A DNA stretch of 64,000 nt from Halovulum dunhuangense (lineage in GTDB: Bacteria; Pseudomonadota; Alphaproteobacteria; Rhodobacterales; Rhodobacteraceae), in the NCBI RefSeq assembly GCF_013093415.1, contig NZ_JABFBC010000001.1, forward strand, positions 1,178,001 through 1,242,000, given 5' to 3'. Under the pieces are notes generated by a model. That model did no database searches and was not told where the DNA came from. It saw only the letters and a list, made by a program, of their open reading frames with translations. Below, in pieces: positions 41,896 to 51,851 of the stretch. Numbering within the stretch: the first letter of the stretch is position 1; each line of letters opens with the position of its first letter. The position numbers were made by a program, and so were the translations under genes.

Positions 41896-42399
41896 GTGGC
41901 ACGACGTTTCAGAGGCGAAAGCGTCCACAAGGTGGATGGCAAGGGGCGGGTCTCGATACCGGCCCCGTTTCGCCGTGTCCTCGAAGAGGGCGACCCTGAC
42001 TGGCAGTCCGGCCAGAATCCCAACCTGGTGCTGATCTACGGCATACCCGGCAAGCCATGCCTCTGGGGATTTTCCATCGAGGGCATCGAGCGGCTGGACG
42101 AGGAAATCGAGAAGCTCGGCCGCTTCTCGCGCGAGCGCGCCTTTCTGGAGCGTGCGATCAACACCCAGTCCACCTATGCCCAGGTGGACGAGAACGGGCG
42201 CATCGTGCTGTCCGCGAAGCTGCGCGACATGATCGGCGTGGAGGGCGAGGTCACATTTGCCGGGATGGGCGACAAGTTCCAGGTCTGGGAGCCATCTGCC
42301 TATGCCGCCGACATGGAGGCCTGCATGGCAAGCGTCGGCCCGATGGGCGGGCCTGACGATCCCTTCGCCCTTCTCGACCGGGCCGGGCGGGGAGACTGA
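41896..42399 (+). CDS. mraZ: Transcriptional regulator MraZ
   Basis: 167 residues from a GTG at 41896 (GGCAGGGTGAGGC upstream). Two SpoVT/AbrB-like halves, each with the family D...R core: KVDGKGRVSIPAPFRR (~13-28) and QVDENGRIVLSAKLRD (~96-111). MraZ is a ring-forming DNA-binding protein that controls the dcw operon. It is the first gene of the cluster and 3 nt from rsmH. About 20 residues longer than E. coli MraZ, from an insertion (WQSGQNP) and a C-terminal tail. Confidence 0.96.
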   Translation: MARRFRGESVHKVDGKGRVSIPAPFRRVLEEGDPDWQSGQNPNLVLIYGIPGKPCLWGFSIEGIERLDEEIEKLGRFSRERAFLERAINTQSTYAQVDENGRIVLSAKLRDMIGVEGEVTFAGMGDKFQVWEPSAYAADMEACMASVGPMGGPDDPFALLDRAGRGD

Positions 42400-42402
42400 C
42401 CC

Positions 42403-43416
42403 ATGACCCCGGCGCAGGCGACCCCCGATCCCCATATCCCGGTCCTGCTGCAGCCGATCCTCGAACGGGCGGCGCCGGTCACCGGCACCTGGCTTGACGG
42501 CACCTTCGGCGCGGGCGGCTACAGCCGGGCGCTGCTGGCCGCAGGCGCGTCCCGGGTGATCGGCGTGGACCAGGACCCCGAGGCGTTCGAGCGTGCGGCC
42601 GCGTGGGCTGGCACTTGCGGCGACCGGCTGGCGCTGGTGGCGGGCAACTTCGCCGATCTCGACCGGCTGGCCGAACAGGCGGGCGCGCTGCCTCTGGATG
42701 GCGTCGTGCTCGATATCGGGGTCAGCTCGATGCAGCTCGACCAGGCCGAGCGCGGGTTTTCCTTCGCCAAGGACGGGCCGCTCGACATGCGCATGGCGCA
42801 GGCCGGGCCATCGGCCGCGGATCTTGTGAACACACTGCCCGAGGCGCAGCTTGCCGACATCCTGCACCAGTATGGCGAAGAGCGCGCGTCGCGGCGCATC
42901 GCGCGGGCCATCGTTACGGACCGCAAGTCCACGCCCTTCACCCGGACACGCCAGCTGGCCGGCCTGATCGAGCGGATCATGCCGCGCCCCAAACCGGGCC
43001 ATCCGCATCCCGCGACCCGCAGCTTCCAGGCCCTGCGCATCGCCGTCAACGACGAGCTGGGCGCGCTTGCCCGCGGGCTGATGGCGGCGGAACGGGCGCT
43101 CAGGCCGGGCGGGATCCTTGCGGTCGTGACGTTCCACTCGCTCGAGGACCGGATCGTGAAGCGCTATCTGCGCGATGCCAGCGGCGGGGCCGCGCGGGCC
43201 AGCCGACACATGCCCGAGACCGAGGAACTCGCGCCGCGCTTCGCGCTGCTGACCCGCAAGGCGGTCGAGCCGGACGCGGAGGAACTTGCGGCGAACCCGC
43301 GCGCGCGCTCTGCGCGGCTGCGGATGGCACGGCGTACGGACGCGCCCGCCGCCGCCGCCGACCTTAAGACCCTCGGACTGCCTTCCATCGCCCTGAGACA
43401 GGAGACGCGTGCATGA
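42403..43416 (+). CDS. rsmH: 16S rRNA (cytosine-1402 N4)-methyltransferase
   Basis: 337 residues. SAM-binding motif [15 protein letters not shown] (~30-44), then [11 protein letters not shown], and the catalytic-domain segments [12 protein letters not shown] and [14 protein letters not shown], RsmH hallmarks; [14 protein letters not shown] near the C terminus completes the family pattern. It methylates C1402 in the decoding centre. Formerly mraW. The ATG at 42403 is 3 nt after mraZ, and its stop overlaps ftsL (ATGA). Confidence 0.97.
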   Translation: MTPAQATPDPHIPVLLQPILERAAPVTGTWLDGTFGAGGYSRALLAAGASRVIGVDQDPEAFERAAAWAGTCGDRLALVAGNFADLDRLAEQAGALPLDGVVLDIGVSSMQLDQAERGFSFAKDGPLDMRMAQAGPSAADLVNTLPEAQLADILHQYGEERASRRIARAIVTDRKSTPFTRTRQLAGLIERIMPRPKPGHPHPATRSFQALRIAVNDELGALARGLMAAERALRPGGILAVVTFHSLEDRIVKRYLRDASGGAARASRHMPETEELAPRFALLTRKAVEPDAEELAANPRARSARLRMARRTDAPAAAADLKTLGLPSIALRQETRA

Positions 43417-43760
43417 GGACGTTGCTCTATCTCGCTGCCTGCGCCCTGGTGGTCGTGTTCGGCTACTGGGCCTACCAGGTGAACTACGCCACCCAGGATG
43501 CCGTGCGCCATGTCGAGCGGCTGCGCCAGGACATCCAGCGCGAGCGCCAGGCGATCGCGGTGCTGAACGCCGAATGGGCCTATCTGAACCGGCCCGACCG
43601 GCTGCGCGCGCTGGCCGAGGAATATTTCGCCGAATTGCAGCTCATGCCCATGAGCGCCGATCACTTCGGCGATCCGTCCATGGTGGCCTATCCCCCGGCC
43701 GAGGATTCCGACAGGCTGGCGGAAGACGTGCTTCAGGCCGTGCTGGAGGGGCGGCCATGA
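43413..43760 (+). CDS. ftsL: Cell division protein FtsL
   Basis: 115 residues: one membrane helix (3-19, [17 protein letters not shown]) and a periplasmic coiled coil (~27-55, [21 protein letters not shown]), then a segment with [15 protein letters not shown]. FtsL forms a bitopic complex with FtsQ and FtsB and activates FtsWI. Sequence conservation is low in this family, so position between rsmH and ftsI carries much of the call. ATGA overlap on both sides. Confidence 0.92.
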   Translation: MRTLLYLAACALVVVFGYWAYQVNYATQDAVRHVERLRQDIQRERQAIAVLNAEWAYLNRPDRLRALAEEYFAELQLMPMSADHFGDPSMVAYPPAEDSDRLAEDVLQAVLEGRP

Positions 43761-45547
43761 TCCGCCGCCCGCTGCGCCCACTGGCCCGCGTCATCGACGC
43801 GCGTGCCCATGGCGAGAACCCCGACCTGATCGAGGCGGAAGAGCGCGCCGCCCGCATGCGCCAGCGCCACAAGGCGGAACGCCAGCGTGCCGAATACCGG
43901 CTGCTGATGCTGGCGGCGGTCTTCGTGCTGGCCTTCGGCACGGTCGCGGCCCGGATGTCGGTGCTGGCGGCCTCGGACCCGGCAGAGCCCCTGGCGGGGC
44001 TGAGCGGCACGCAGATCGTGGCGCAGCGGGCCGATATCGTGGATCGCAACGGCGCGATCCTTGCCACCAACATGCAGACCGCCTCGCTTTACGCGCAGCC
44101 CCACCTGATGGTGGACAAGCCCGCCGCCGCGGCGGGGCTGGCCCGCATCTTTCCCGATCTGGACGAGACGGACCTGCTGCGCCGCTTCTCGGGCGGATCG
44201 AAGTTCATCTGGATCAAGCGTTCGCTTTCGCCCGAGCAGCAGCAGGCCGTGCACGATATCGGCGAGCCGGGGCTTCTGTTCGGCCCGCGCGAAATGCGGC
44301 TTTACCCCAACGGACGGCTGGCCGCGCATATCCTGGGCGGCTACCGCTACGGGCGTGAAGGGGTCCACGCGGCCGAGGTGATCGGGGTGGCGGGCGTCGA
44401 GCGCGAGTTCGACGCATATCTCCGCGACCCCGCCGAGGAGGGAAAGCCGCTCGAGCTGTCGATCGACCTTTCGGTGCAGGCCGCGGTCGAACAGGTGCTG
44501 GCAGGCGGCATGCGGCTGATGAACGCCAAGGGCGCGGCGGCGGTGCTGATGGAGGCGAAGACCGGGCAGATCATCGCCATGGCCTCGCTTCCCGACTTCG
44601 ACCCGAACCAGCGCCCGGTTCCGCCCACGACGGGTGATCCCTCGGACAGCCCGATCTTCAACCGCGCCGCGCAGGGCGTGTACGAGCTTGGGTCCACCTT
44701 CAAGATATTCGCCGTGGCGCAGGCGCTGGAACTGGGCCTCTACCGCCCCGAGTCGATGATCGATACCGAAAGCCCGATGCGCTGGGGCCGGTTCCGGATC
44801 AGCGATTTCCGGAATTACGGCGACCAGAACACCATGCGCGACGTGATCGTGAAATCCTCGAACGTCGGCACCGCGCGTATCGCCCTGGAGATCGGCGGCG
44901 AGCGGCAGCGCGCCTTCCTGGAGCAGCTGGGCTTCGGCGAGCCGGTTCCCGTCACCCTGCCGGAGGCGGGGCGCACCAAGCCGCTGATCCCGGCGCGCTG
45001 GTCGGAAATCTCGACCATGACGATCAGCTACGGCCATGGGCTTGCCGCGACGCCCCTGCATCTGGCCACGGCCTATGCGACGGTCGTCAACGGCGGGCTG
45101 CGCGTGCGCCCGAGCCTGCTGAAATCGACGCCACACCCGACCGAGGCCGATCGCGTCCTCTCGGCGGCGACGTCGGCGGAAATCCGCTCCATGCTCCGCG
45201 AGGTGGTGACGCGGGGCACGGCGACGCTGGCCGATGTTCCGGGCTACCGGGTCGGGGGCAAGACCGGCACGGCCGACAAGCCCAAGCACACCGGCGGATA
45301 CCATGAGGACAAGGTGATCGCGACCTTCGCCTCGATCTTTCCCGCCGACGATCCGCAATATGTGCTGATCGTCACCCTGGACGAACCCGAGGATCGCACC
45401 GGACGCGAGCCGCGCCGGACCGCCGGCTGGACCGCCGCGCCGGTCGGCGCCGAGATCATCCGCCGGATCGCCCCGTTGATGAACATGCGCCCCTTGCCTA
45501 AAGAGACGCCCGAGACGGCCCGGATGGTGCGGGCCGGAAACGGCTGA
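43757..45547 (+). CDS. ftsI: Division-specific peptidoglycan transpeptidase FtsI (PBP3)
   Basis: 596 residues from ATG 43757 inside the ftsL stop overlap. A basic cytoplasmic N terminus (~1-48) and one membrane helix (~49-68) precede the pedestal and transpeptidase domains. The penicillin-binding triad is intact: STFK (~313), SSN (~366) and KTGTA (~502). It crosslinks septal peptidoglycan with FtsW. The N-terminal cytoplasmic part is longer and more charged than in E. coli. murE starts 15 nt after the stop. Confidence 0.97.
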   Translation: MIRRPLRPLARVIDARAHGENPDLIEAEERAARMRQRHKAERQRAEYRLLMLAAVFVLAFGTVAARMSVLAASDPAEPLAGLSGTQIVAQRADIVDRNGAILATNMQTASLYAQPHLMVDKPAAAAGLARIFPDLDETDLLRRFSGGSKFIWIKRSLSPEQQQAVHDIGEPGLLFGPREMRLYPNGRLAAHILGGYRYGREGVHAAEVIGVAGVEREFDAYLRDPAEEGKPLELSIDLSVQAAVEQVLAGGMRLMNAKGAAAVLMEAKTGQIIAMASLPDFDPNQRPVPPTTGDPSDSPIFNRAAQGVYELGSTFKIFAVAQALELGLYRPESMIDTESPMRWGRFRISDFRNYGDQNTMRDVIVKSSNVGTARIALEIGGERQRAFLEQLGFGEPVPVTLPEAGRTKPLIPARWSEISTMTISYGHGLAATPLHLATAYATVVNGGLRVRPSLLKSTPHPTEADRVLSAATSAEIRSMLREVVTRGTATLADVPGYRVGGKTGTADKPKHTGGYHEDKVIATFASIFPADDPQYVLIVTLDEPEDRTGREPRRTAGWTAAPVGAEIIRRIAPLMNMRPLPKETPETARMVRAGNG

Positions 45548-45562
45548 GGGGGCGGCCGCGGC

Positions 45563-47071
45563 ATGGGCGAGGGAACCGAACGGGTACGCGAGATCGAGGC
45601 GCTGGGCATCCTGACCGGCGCCCGGCGCGCCGGCGACTGGTCCGGCGCGGGCGGGATCACCGGCCTGTCGGTGGACAGCCGCAAGACCCTGCCGGGCCAC
45701 CTGTTCGCGGCGCTGCCGGGAACCAGGATGCACGGCGCGGAGTTCATTCCCTACGCGATCCGCATGGGCGCCGCGGCGATCCTGACCGACGAGGCGGGCC
45801 TGGCGCTGGCCGAGGCCGAGGCGCCCCTTGCGCTGCCGGTCATCGTCCATCGCGACCCGCGGCTTGCACTCGCGCGGGCCGCCGCCGCCTGGTACGGCGC
45901 CCAGCCCGAGACGATGGTTGCGGTGACGGGGACCAACGGCAAGACCTCTGTCGCCAGCTTCACCCGCCAGATCTGGGAACATCTGGGCGTCCGCGCGGTC
46001 AATTTCGGCACCACGGGGGTCGAGGGGGCGTTGGCGCGGCCCCTGACGCACACCACGCCCGAGCCGCTGACATTGCACAGGCTTCTGGCCGAGCTTGCGG
46101 ACGAGGGGATCACCCATGCCGCGATGGAGGCGTCCTCGCACGGGCTGGCGCAGCGCCGGCTGGACGGGGTGCGGCTGCGGGCTGCGGGTTTCACGAACAT
46201 CACCCGCGACCACCTCGATTACCATCCGACCTTTGCCGACTACCTCGAGGCGAAGTCGGGGCTGTTTACCCGGGTGCTGCCGAAGGACGGGGTCGCGGTC
46301 CTCAACATCGACGATCCCGCCGGGCGCGTGCTGGCAGAGCAACTTGCGGCGCGCGGGCAACGCGTGATCCGCGTGGGCGCCGACGAGGGGGCCGACCTGC
46401 GTATCCTCGGCACCCGGTTCGACGCGACCGGACAGGATCTGCGGTTTTCCTGGCAGGGGGCCGCGCATGTCGTCCGCCTGGGCCTGATCGGTGGCTTCCA
46501 GGGGGCGAACGCGCTTGTCTCGGCTGGGCTCGCCATCGGCTGCGGGGCAGAGCCCGGCGACGTGTTCGCGGCCCTCCCCGCACTCAGGACCGTGCGCGGC
46601 CGGATGGAGCGGGCGGCGGTGCGCAGGAACGGCGCTGCGATCTATGTCGATTACGCCCATACCCCCGATGCGCTGGCGACCGCGCTCCGGGCGATGCGCC
46701 CGCATGTCATGGGGCGGCTGATCGTCGTGTTCGGTGCGGGCGGTGATCGCGACCCGGGCAAGCGCCCGATGATGGGGCAGGCCGCGCGCGAGAATGCCGA
46801 CCTGGTCTATGTGACCGACGACAACCCGCGCAGCGAGGATCCCGCCACCATCCGCAAGGCGATCATGGAAGCGGTGCCCGAGGGCAACGAGATCGGCGAC
46901 CGCGCCGCCGCGATCCTGGCGGCGGTGGACGCGCTTCAGCCCGGGGACACGCTGCTGATCGCGGGCAAGGGGCACGAGACGGGCCAGATCGTCGGCGACG
47001 ACGTGTTGCCCTTCGACGATGCCGAGCAGGCCAGCATCGCGGTGGCAGCCCTGGAAGGGCGGCTCGCATGA
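45563..47071 (+). CDS. murE: UDP-MurNAc-tripeptide synthetase MurE
   Basis: 502 residues, start ATG 45563 (the annotated MGEGTERVREIEALGI; GGGGGCGGCCGC upstream is a poor ribosome binding site). Mur ligase with ATP loop GTNGKTS (~119-125), the carbamylated-lysine region and EASSHGLAQ. The DNPRSEDP motif (~430) marks meso-diaminopimelate specificity, as expected in a Gram-negative. It adds the third residue to the cytoplasmic precursor. Its stop overlaps murF (ATGA). Confidence 0.96.
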   Translation: MGEGTERVREIEALGILTGARRAGDWSGAGGITGLSVDSRKTLPGHLFAALPGTRMHGAEFIPYAIRMGAAAILTDEAGLALAEAEAPLALPVIVHRDPRLALARAAAAWYGAQPETMVAVTGTNGKTSVASFTRQIWEHLGVRAVNFGTTGVEGALARPLTHTTPEPLTLHRLLAELADEGITHAAMEASSHGLAQRRLDGVRLRAAGFTNITRDHLDYHPTFADYLEAKSGLFTRVLPKDGVAVLNIDDPAGRVLAEQLAARGQRVIRVGADEGADLRILGTRFDATGQDLRFSWQGAAHVVRLGLIGGFQGANALVSAGLAIGCGAEPGDVFAALPALRTVRGRMERAAVRRNGAAIYVDYAHTPDALATALRAMRPHVMGRLIVVFGAGGDRDPGKRPMMGQAARENADLVYVTDDNPRSEDPATIRKAIMEAVPEGNEIGDRAAAILAAVDALQPGDTLLIAGKGHETGQIVGDDVLPFDDAEQASIAVAALEGRLA

Positions 47072-48519
47072 GCCCGCTCTGGACCGCGGCCGAGGCCGCC
47101 GCCGCGACCCATGGTCAGCGCCTGGGCCGCGACTGGGTGGCCAGCGGCATTTCCATCGACACCCGCACGCTGCAGCCGGGCGATCTGTTCGTGGCGCTGC
47201 GCGATGTCCGTGATGGCCATGATTTCGTGGCGCAGGCCTTCGAGAAGGGGGCCGCGGCGGCATTGGTCAGCCGCAGGCCGGACGGCGTGGCCGCGGACGC
47301 GCCCCTGCTTGTGGTGGGGGACACCCTGGCCGGTCTGCGCGGGCTTGCCGCGCGGGCGCGGGCGCGCTGCCGGGCCCGGGTCGTGGCCGTGACGGGCTCG
47401 GTCGGCAAGACCTCCAGCAAGGAGATGCTGCGCACTGCCTTGTCCGCGCAGGGACCCACCCATGCCTCGGAGAAAAGCTACAACAACCACTGGGGCGTGC
47501 CGCTGACACTGGCGCGGATGCCGCGTGCGACGCGCTTTGCCGTCATCGAGATCGGCATGAACGCCCCGCGCGAGATCGCGCCGCTCTCGCGCCTTGCGCA
47601 GCCGCATGTGGGTCTGATCACCACCGTGGCGCCAGTGCATCTTGCGGCATTCGGGACAGTCGAGGGGATCGCCGCCGAAAAGGGCTCGCTTGCCGAGGGC
47701 GTGGTCGAGGGTGGGCGCATGGTCCTGCCGCGCGACATCGCCACCTGGCCAGTTGTGGCTGCCGCCGCGCGCCGGGCGGGGCTGTCGATCACCACCTTCG
47801 GGCGTGAGGCCGGGGCCGACTACCGGCTGGAAGAGGTCCACATGACCGAGGCCGCCACGACGGCCAAGGCCACCTGCCGGGGCCGTCCGCTGATGTTCCG
47901 GCTGGACCAGCCGGGGCAGCACCTGGCCGGAAACGCGTTGGGCGTGCTGGCCGCGGTGGAGGCGCTGGGCGCCGATCTGGGCAAGGCGGCGCTGGAACTG
48001 GCCAGCTGGTGTGCCCCCGAGGGGCGTGGCGCGCGCTGGGAAATCGCGCTGGGCCCGGGCGGGCTGGACGGGTCGGTCCGGCTGATCGACGAAAGCTACA
48101 ACGCGAACCCCGCCGCGATGGCGGCCGCCTTCGAGGTGTTCGCCCTGACCCATCCGCAGGACGGGCTTGGCCGTGTCTCTCGCGGGCGGCGGATCGCGTT
48201 TCTGACCGACATGCTCGAACTGGGCGAGGATGCGCCGGCGATGCACGCAGCCCTCGCCGATCTGCCGACGATGGAGTCGGTGACGCTTGTCCATTGCGCG
48301 GGGCCGCTGATGAAGGCGCTGCACCACGCGCTGCCCGAGCGGCGGCGCGGCCAGTGGTACGAGAGTGCGGCAGAGCTTGCGGCGCGCGTGCCGCGGCTGG
48401 TAGACGCCGGCGATGTCGTGATGTGCAAGGGCTCGAACGGCTCGAAGGCCAGCCTTCTGGCAGAAGCCGTGCGCAATCTGGGCGCGGCGCGCCCGCTGGA
48501 CGGGCAAGGAGCGGACTGA
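47068..48519 (+). CDS. murF: UDP-MurNAc-tripeptide:D-Ala-D-Ala ligase MurF
   Basis: 483 residues. Mur-ligase domains in order: an N-terminal substrate domain (IDTRTLQPGDLFVAL), ATP loop TGSVGKTSSK (~110-119), KSYNNHWGVPLT and EIGMNAPREI in the centre, and IDESYNANPAAM plus FLTDMLELG in the C-terminal third. It joins D-Ala-D-Ala to the tripeptide precursor. It starts inside the murE stop and ends directly at the mraY start with no gap. Confidence 0.97.
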   Translation: MSPLWTAAEAAAATHGQRLGRDWVASGISIDTRTLQPGDLFVALRDVRDGHDFVAQAFEKGAAAALVSRRPDGVAADAPLLVVGDTLAGLRGLAARARARCRARVVAVTGSVGKTSSKEMLRTALSAQGPTHASEKSYNNHWGVPLTLARMPRATRFAVIEIGMNAPREIAPLSRLAQPHVGLITTVAPVHLAAFGTVEGIAAEKGSLAEGVVEGGRMVLPRDIATWPVVAAAARRAGLSITTFGREAGADYRLEEVHMTEAATTAKATCRGRPLMFRLDQPGQHLAGNALGVLAAVEALGADLGKAALELASWCAPEGRGARWEIALGPGGLDGSVRLIDESYNANPAAMAAAFEVFALTHPQDGLGRVSRGRRIAFLTDMLELGEDAPAMHAALADLPTMESVTLVHCAGPLMKALHHALPERRRGQWYESAAELAARVPRLVDAGDVVMCKGSNGSKASLLAEAVRNLGAARPLDGQGAD

Positions 48520-49605
48520 ATGCTGTATTTCCTGAAATTCCTGTCTGACGGCGGCGATGTCTTCAACCTGTTCAACTACATAACCTTCCGCGCCGGCGGT
48601 GCCTTTCTCACGGCGCTGATCTTCGGGTTCCTCTTTGGCCGGCCGCTGATCAACTTCCTCAAGCTCAAGCAGAAGAAGGGCCAGCCGATCCGCGCCGACG
48701 GACCCGAGAGCCACCTGGTCACCAAGGCCGGCACGCCCACGATGGGCGGGCTGCTGATCCTGTCGGCGCTGGTGATCTCGACTCTCCTGTGGGCGCGGCT
48801 CGACAACGGGTTCGTCTGGCTGGTGCTGTTCGTCACGCTGGCCTTCGGGCTGATCGGCTTTGCCGACGACTATTCCAAGGTCACCAAGCAGAATGTCGCG
48901 GGGCTTTCGGGCAAGGTGCGCCTGGCGATCGGCTTCGTCATCGCGGCGCTTGCGGCGATATGGGCGATGTATCTGCACCCCGAGACGCTGACCGGGCAGC
49001 TGGCCTTTCCGGTGTTCAAGGACGCGCTTCTCGACCTTGGCGTCCTGTTCATACCCTTTGCGATGATCGTGATCGTGGGCGCGGCCAATGCCGTCAACAT
49101 GACCGACGGGCTGGACGGGCTTGCCATCATGCCGGTGATGATCGCGGGCGGGTCGTTCGGGATCATCGCCTATGTGGTGGGACGGACAGACTTCACCGAA
49201 TATCTGGAGGTCCACTACGTTCCCGGCACCGGCGAGATCGCGATCTTCATCGCGGCGCTGATCGGGGGCGGGCTGGGGTTCCTGTGGTACAACGCGCCGC
49301 CCGCGGCCGTGTTCATGGGCGACACCGGCTCGCTGTCCCTGGGCGGGGCGCTGGGTGCGATCGCGGTGGCGACCAAGCACGAGATCGTGCTCGCCATCAT
49401 CGGCGGTCTCTTCGTGGTCGAGGCGCTGTCGGTCATCGTCCAGGTCGCCTATTACAAGCGCACGAAGAAACGCATCTTCCTGATGGCGCCGATCCACCAT
49501 CATTTCGAAAAGAAGGGCTGGGGCGAGGCGCAGATCGTGATCCGGTTCTGGATCATCAGCGTGATCCTTGCCCTGATCGGGCTGGCCACGCTGAAGCTGC
49601 GCTGA
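48520..49605 (+). CDS. mraY: Phospho-MurNAc-pentapeptide transferase MraY
   Basis: 361 residues, about ten membrane helices. The catalytic aspartates are in GFADDYSKV (~115) and [10 protein letters not shown] (~190), and the cytoplasmic His-rich loop reads [12 protein letters not shown] (~323-334). It makes lipid I from UDP-MurNAc-pentapeptide and undecaprenyl phosphate. The start codon directly abuts the murF stop. KTKMG-type loop near the N terminus ([11 protein letters not shown]) is conserved. Confidence 0.98.
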   Translation: MLYFLKFLSDGGDVFNLFNYITFRAGGAFLTALIFGFLFGRPLINFLKLKQKKGQPIRADGPESHLVTKAGTPTMGGLLILSALVISTLLWARLDNGFVWLVLFVTLAFGLIGFADDYSKVTKQNVAGLSGKVRLAIGFVIAALAAIWAMYLHPETLTGQLAFPVFKDALLDLGVLFIPFAMIVIVGAANAVNMTDGLDGLAIMPVMIAGGSFGIIAYVVGRTDFTEYLEVHYVPGTGEIAIFIAALIGGGLGFLWYNAPPAAVFMGDTGSLSLGGALGAIAVATKHEIVLAIIGGLFVVEALSVIVQVAYYKRTKKRIFLMAPIHHHFEKKGWGEAQIVIRFWIISVILALIGLATLKLR

Positions 49606-49670
49606 GCCCGCTTCCGGCCCGGCCCGGAGCGCGCTAGAAATCCTTGCATCCGCAACGAAGGGGGCAGGCC

Positions 49671-51068
49671 ATGATCCCGGTCAGAGGCTATGACGGGCAC
49701 AAGGTGGGCGTTCTGGGGCTGGGCCGATCCGGGCTCGCCACGGCGCGGGCGCTGCGCGCGGGCGGCGCGGTGCCGGTCTGCTGGGACGACAGCCCGGACG
49801 CACGGCAGAAGGCCGAGGCCGAGGGGTTCGAGACCGCGGACCTGAACCGCGACGCGTCGTGGGAGGGCATGGTCGCGCTGATCGCGAGCCCGGGCATCCC
49901 CCATCTCTACCCCGCGCCGCACCCGATCATCGACCGCGCGCTGCGCCTGGGCGTGGCGGTGGACAACGATATCGGGCTTTTCTTCCGTTCCTTCGCCACC
50001 GACGACTGGGCAGAACTGGACAGCGTGCCGCGGGTGATCGCCGTGACCGGCTCGAACGGGAAGTCCACCACGACGGCGCTGATCCATCACTGCCTGAAGG
50101 CGGCCGGGATCCCCTCGCAGATGGCGGGCAACATCGGCCGCGGGGTGCTGGATCTCGACAAGCCCGGCGATGGCGAGGTGGTGGTGCTGGAGCTTTCCTC
50201 ATACCAGACCGAACTGGCCCGCGCGCTGGCCCCCGATATCGCGATATTCCTGAACCTCAGCCCCGATCACCTGGACCGGCACGGCGGCATGGGGGGGTAT
50301 TTTGCGGCCAAGGCGCGGCTTTTCACGCAAGGGGGGCCGGAACGCTCGATCATCGGGGTGGACCAGCCCGAGGGCCGGTTCCTGGCAAACCAGATGCGCG
50401 AGGTGGCGGGCAATGGCGATCCGGTGATCCGGATTTCCAACACCCAGCAGATCAAGGATGGCTGGACGGTCTTTGCCCGCAAGGGGTTCATCGCAGAGTG
50501 GCGGCGCGGGCGGCAGGTCGCCTCGATCGACATGCGCGCGATGGTGACGTTGCCCGGCGCGCATAACCACCAGAACGCCTGTGCGGCCTATGCGGCACTT
50601 CGGGCCGTGGGCATGGGGCCGCGCCAGATCGAGGAAGGTTTCGCCAGCTACCCGGGCCTGGCGCATCGCTCGCAGCTGGTTGCCGAGCGGGGCGGCGTGC
50701 GCTTCGTCAACGACAGCAAGGCCACCAATGCGGACGCCGCCGAAAAGGCGCTTCTCGCCTTCGACCGGGTGCGCTGGATCGCCGGGGGCAAGCCCAAGGA
50801 GGGCGGGATCGCGGCGCTGCGACCGCATTTCGGCCGTGTCGCCAAGGCGTATCTGATCGGTGAGGCGGCCGAGGAATTCGCCGCGACGCTGGGCGGCACG
50901 CCGCACGAGATCTGCCACGACATGGCGACCGCCGTGGCCCGCGCCGCCGCCGATGCCGAACCGGGCGACGTGGTGCTTCTGGCGCCGGCCTGTGCCAGCT
51001 TCGACCAGTACCGCAGCTTCGAGGTGCGGGGGGACCACTTCGTGGAACTCGTCCACGCGCTGGGCTGA
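49671..51068 (+). CDS. murD: UDP-MurNAc-L-alanine:D-glutamate ligase MurD
   Basis: 465 residues from ATG 49671 with AGGGGGCAGGCC just upstream; the frame is open 27 nt earlier without a suitable start. Rossmann N-terminal domain ([17 protein letters not shown]), ATP loop [10 protein letters not shown] (~125-134), [10 protein letters not shown], and the C-terminal [10 protein letters not shown] and [11 protein letters not shown] segments. It adds D-Glu in precursor synthesis. It is followed by a SAM methyltransferase gene sharing one base (TGATG). Confidence 0.97.
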   Translation: MIPVRGYDGHKVGVLGLGRSGLATARALRAGGAVPVCWDDSPDARQKAEAEGFETADLNRDASWEGMVALIASPGIPHLYPAPHPIIDRALRLGVAVDNDIGLFFRSFATDDWAELDSVPRVIAVTGSNGKSTTTALIHHCLKAAGIPSQMAGNIGRGVLDLDKPGDGEVVVLELSSYQTELARALAPDIAIFLNLSPDHLDRHGGMGGYFAAKARLFTQGGPERSIIGVDQPEGRFLANQMREVAGNGDPVIRISNTQQIKDGWTVFARKGFIAEWRRGRQVASIDMRAMVTLPGAHNHQNACAAYAALRAVGMGPRQIEEGFASYPGLAHRSQLVAERGGVRFVNDSKATNADAAEKALLAFDRVRWIAGGKPKEGGIAALRPHFGRVAKAYLIGEAAEEFAATLGGTPHEICHDMATAVARAAADAEPGDVVLLAPACASFDQYRSFEVRGDHFVELVHALG

Positions 51069-51691
51069 TGGACCTGCGGGCCGTCTACGACCGGCAGGCA
51101 AATGCTTGGGACGCCGCGCGCGCGGGCAGCCGGATGGAGGAAGGCTGGCTTTCCCGCGTTACGCGGGGGCTGTGCCCCGGGGCGGCCGTGCTCGATATCG
51201 GTTGCGGCAGCGGCGTGCCCGTGGCGGCGTGGCTTGCCGCGCGGGGGTTTTCCATCACCGGCGTCGATTTCTCGTCCGCGATGATCGGGCTCGCCCGCAA
51301 ACGCCTGCCGCAGGCCAGCTGGATCGAGGCCGACATGCGGTCGCTCGACCTGGGGCGGCGCTATGCGGCGGTGATCGCGTGGGACAGCTTCTTCCACCTG
51401 TCCGCGCCAGACCAGCGGGCGATGATCCCGATCTTCGCGGCGCATCTGTCGCCTGGCGGGCGGCTGCTGTTCACCAGCGGCCCCGATGCCGGGCAGGCGA
51501 TCGGCACCGTGGGAGGAGAGCCGGTCTGCCACAGCTCGCTTTCGCCGGAGGAATATCGCGCGCAGCTGGCTGCAAACGGGTTGCGCGTCCTCGCCTTCCG
51601 GCCCGAGGATCCCGATTGCGGCGGTCACAGCGTGTGGCTGGCCGAAGCGGAGAGCACACGCGGCCAGGCGGCAGGCCGCGCCCGCGCGTGA
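51068..51691 (+). CDS. Class I SAM-dependent methyltransferase within the dcw cluster
   Basis: 207 residues. Rossmann methyltransferase with motif I VLDIGCGSGVPVAAWL (~41-56), motif II ITGVDFSSAMIGLAR and an acidic motif III region (WIEADMRSLDLG). Substrate unknown; small-molecule methyltransferases share this layout. Its start overlaps the murD stop (TGATG), so it is co-translated with the wall genes. No wall-synthesis methyltransferase is known at this step, so the link may be only positional. It converges on the pyruvyl transferase gene 160 nt away. Confidence 0.85.
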   Translation: MDLRAVYDRQANAWDAARAGSRMEEGWLSRVTRGLCPGAAVLDIGCGSGVPVAAWLAARGFSITGVDFSSAMIGLARKRLPQASWIEADMRSLDLGRRYAAVIAWDSFFHLSAPDQRAMIPIFAAHLSPGGRLLFTSGPDAGQAIGTVGGEPVCHSSLSPEEYRAQLAANGLRVLAFRPEDPDCGGHSVWLAEAESTRGQAAGRARA

Positions 51692-51851
51692 TCCTGCCAT
51701 GCGCGGAAGGCGGCCCGCTGCCGCGCTCAGGGCGCAGCACGCTGATTGCCGGGCCCATCGACTTTCGTCCGGGATATTCAACCGAAACGGGGACGGGGGG
51801 GCATTCCGGGGGCGAAAAGCCGCGTCGCGAGTCCCTGTGGCCGCCAGCGGC

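Noticed and set aside
41645-42034. A 129-codon frame in the rnpB-mraZ interval
   Set aside because: It runs into mraZ in another frame, lacks a ribosome binding site and resembles no protein.
43733-47263. An 1176-codon open frame on the minus strand across ftsI and murE
   Set aside because: High-GC antisense frame opposite two well-recognised genes; no ribosome binding site or family match.
51692-51851. A GGGATATTCAAC string resembling the 35-bp repeat
   Set aside because: Only about 8 bases agree and there is no adjoining hairpin, so it is not a third copy.
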